Assembly (NCBI GenBank): GCA_014773175.1
Contig: VXCM01002070.1
Span: 1-64,000, forward strand
Origin: Lucifuga dentata
Taxonomy: Eukaryota; Chordata; Actinopteri; Ophidiiformes; Bythitidae
Reading direction: 5' to 3'
DNA length: 64,000 bases
A program made the position numbers and the translations under genes. Below, piece by piece: positions 25,496-64,000 of the stretch (position 1 is its first letter; each line of letters begins with the position of its first letter). The notes beneath the pieces were generated by a model, which was not told the origin of the DNA, did not search any database, and was given only the letters and a program-made list of their open reading frames with translations.

Positions 25496-25531
25496 TTCCT
25501 CCTCCTCCTCCTCCTCCTCCTCCTCCTCCTC
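25496..25531. repeat. (TCC)n tract serving as polypyrimidine tract
   Basis: About 12 TCC units run directly into the CCCAG acceptor of the first recognised phactr1 exon. Confidence 0.9.
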
Positions 25532-25535
25532 CCAG

Positions 25536-63853
<38,318 letters not shown>

Positions 63854-64000
63854 GTAATGTGGGCTTAAGCAGATCTTCTGAAGCCATTAGTTTGCATGTG
63901 GTTATGCAGGGATCAGTATCGCTGTGTAATTCAGTAAGTACTTCCCAATCATTGGCTGCGGTGAATTCTGCATGATGAAATGTGATGATGTTTATCTTTT
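63854..64000. other. start of the last phactr1 intron
   Basis: No terminal FHRP exon appears before the window ends. Confidence 0.6.

Larger units (their letters stand above)
23796..25535. other. sirt5 - phactr1 divergent intergenic region
   Basis: About 1.7 kb between the sirt5 start and the first recognised phactr1 exon, transcribed in opposite directions. It probably contains the sirt5 5' UTR and promoter. A hAT-like transposon end is possible near 24020-24062. No further exon could be supported; upstream phactr1 exons known in mammals were not found here. Confidence 0.5.

Overview
This is a vertebrate nuclear window, almost certainly from a teleost fish. Genes are split into short exons with GT-AG introns of 0.1 to 20 kb. 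CA, GA and GGAT microsatellites are abundant. Several dispersed repeats look like common fish elements: a LINE-type tail ending in (GGAT)n, a Tc1/mariner-like end, and the short 'TTTATTTGTATAG..' repeat. Four protein-coding genes can be read by joining exons whose splice phases close exactly.

Layout: (1) 4281-12648, minus strand: the first four coding exons of adcy1, a calcium/calmodulin-type membrane adenylate cyclase; the rest lies left of the window. (2) 12649-20901: about 8 kb of intergenic DNA with simple repeats only. (3) 20902-23795, minus strand: a complete eight-exon sirt5 (mitochondrial NAD-dependent lysine deacylase), 304 codons once an assembly duplication in exon 7 is discounted. 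(4) 25536-63853, plus strand: most of phactr1 (actin- and PP1-binding regulator), with two alternative 5' coding exons at 25.6 kb and 43.1 kb, eleven exons in the longer route, and only the last few codons outside the window. (5) 34760-39455, minus strand: a seven-exon, 991-codon gene inside the large phactr1 intron. Its N-terminal half is a TIN2 (TINF2)-type TRFH domain and its C-terminal half carries about 15 C2H2/C2HC zinc fingers. This is the most unusual object in the window.

The genes do not form a functional pathway. sirt5 and phactr1 are also close neighbours on human 6p, so part of the order is old vertebrate synteny. The TIN2-zinc-finger gene sits antisense inside phactr1 with its own promoter-like region (CCAAT, ATF/CRE-like and E2F-like words) and its own AATAAA signal.

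The assembly contains 20 single-N joins, almost all in homopolymers or microsatellites. Three are flanked by exact 61-66 bp duplications that are best read as unmerged contig ends. One of these falls in sirt5 exon 7 and breaks its frame. The remaining sequence holds a family of terminal-inverted-repeat elements (two near-full copies and one tandem array), a 180-bp inverted repeat pair, a perfect 21-bp hairpin, and scattered transposon ends.
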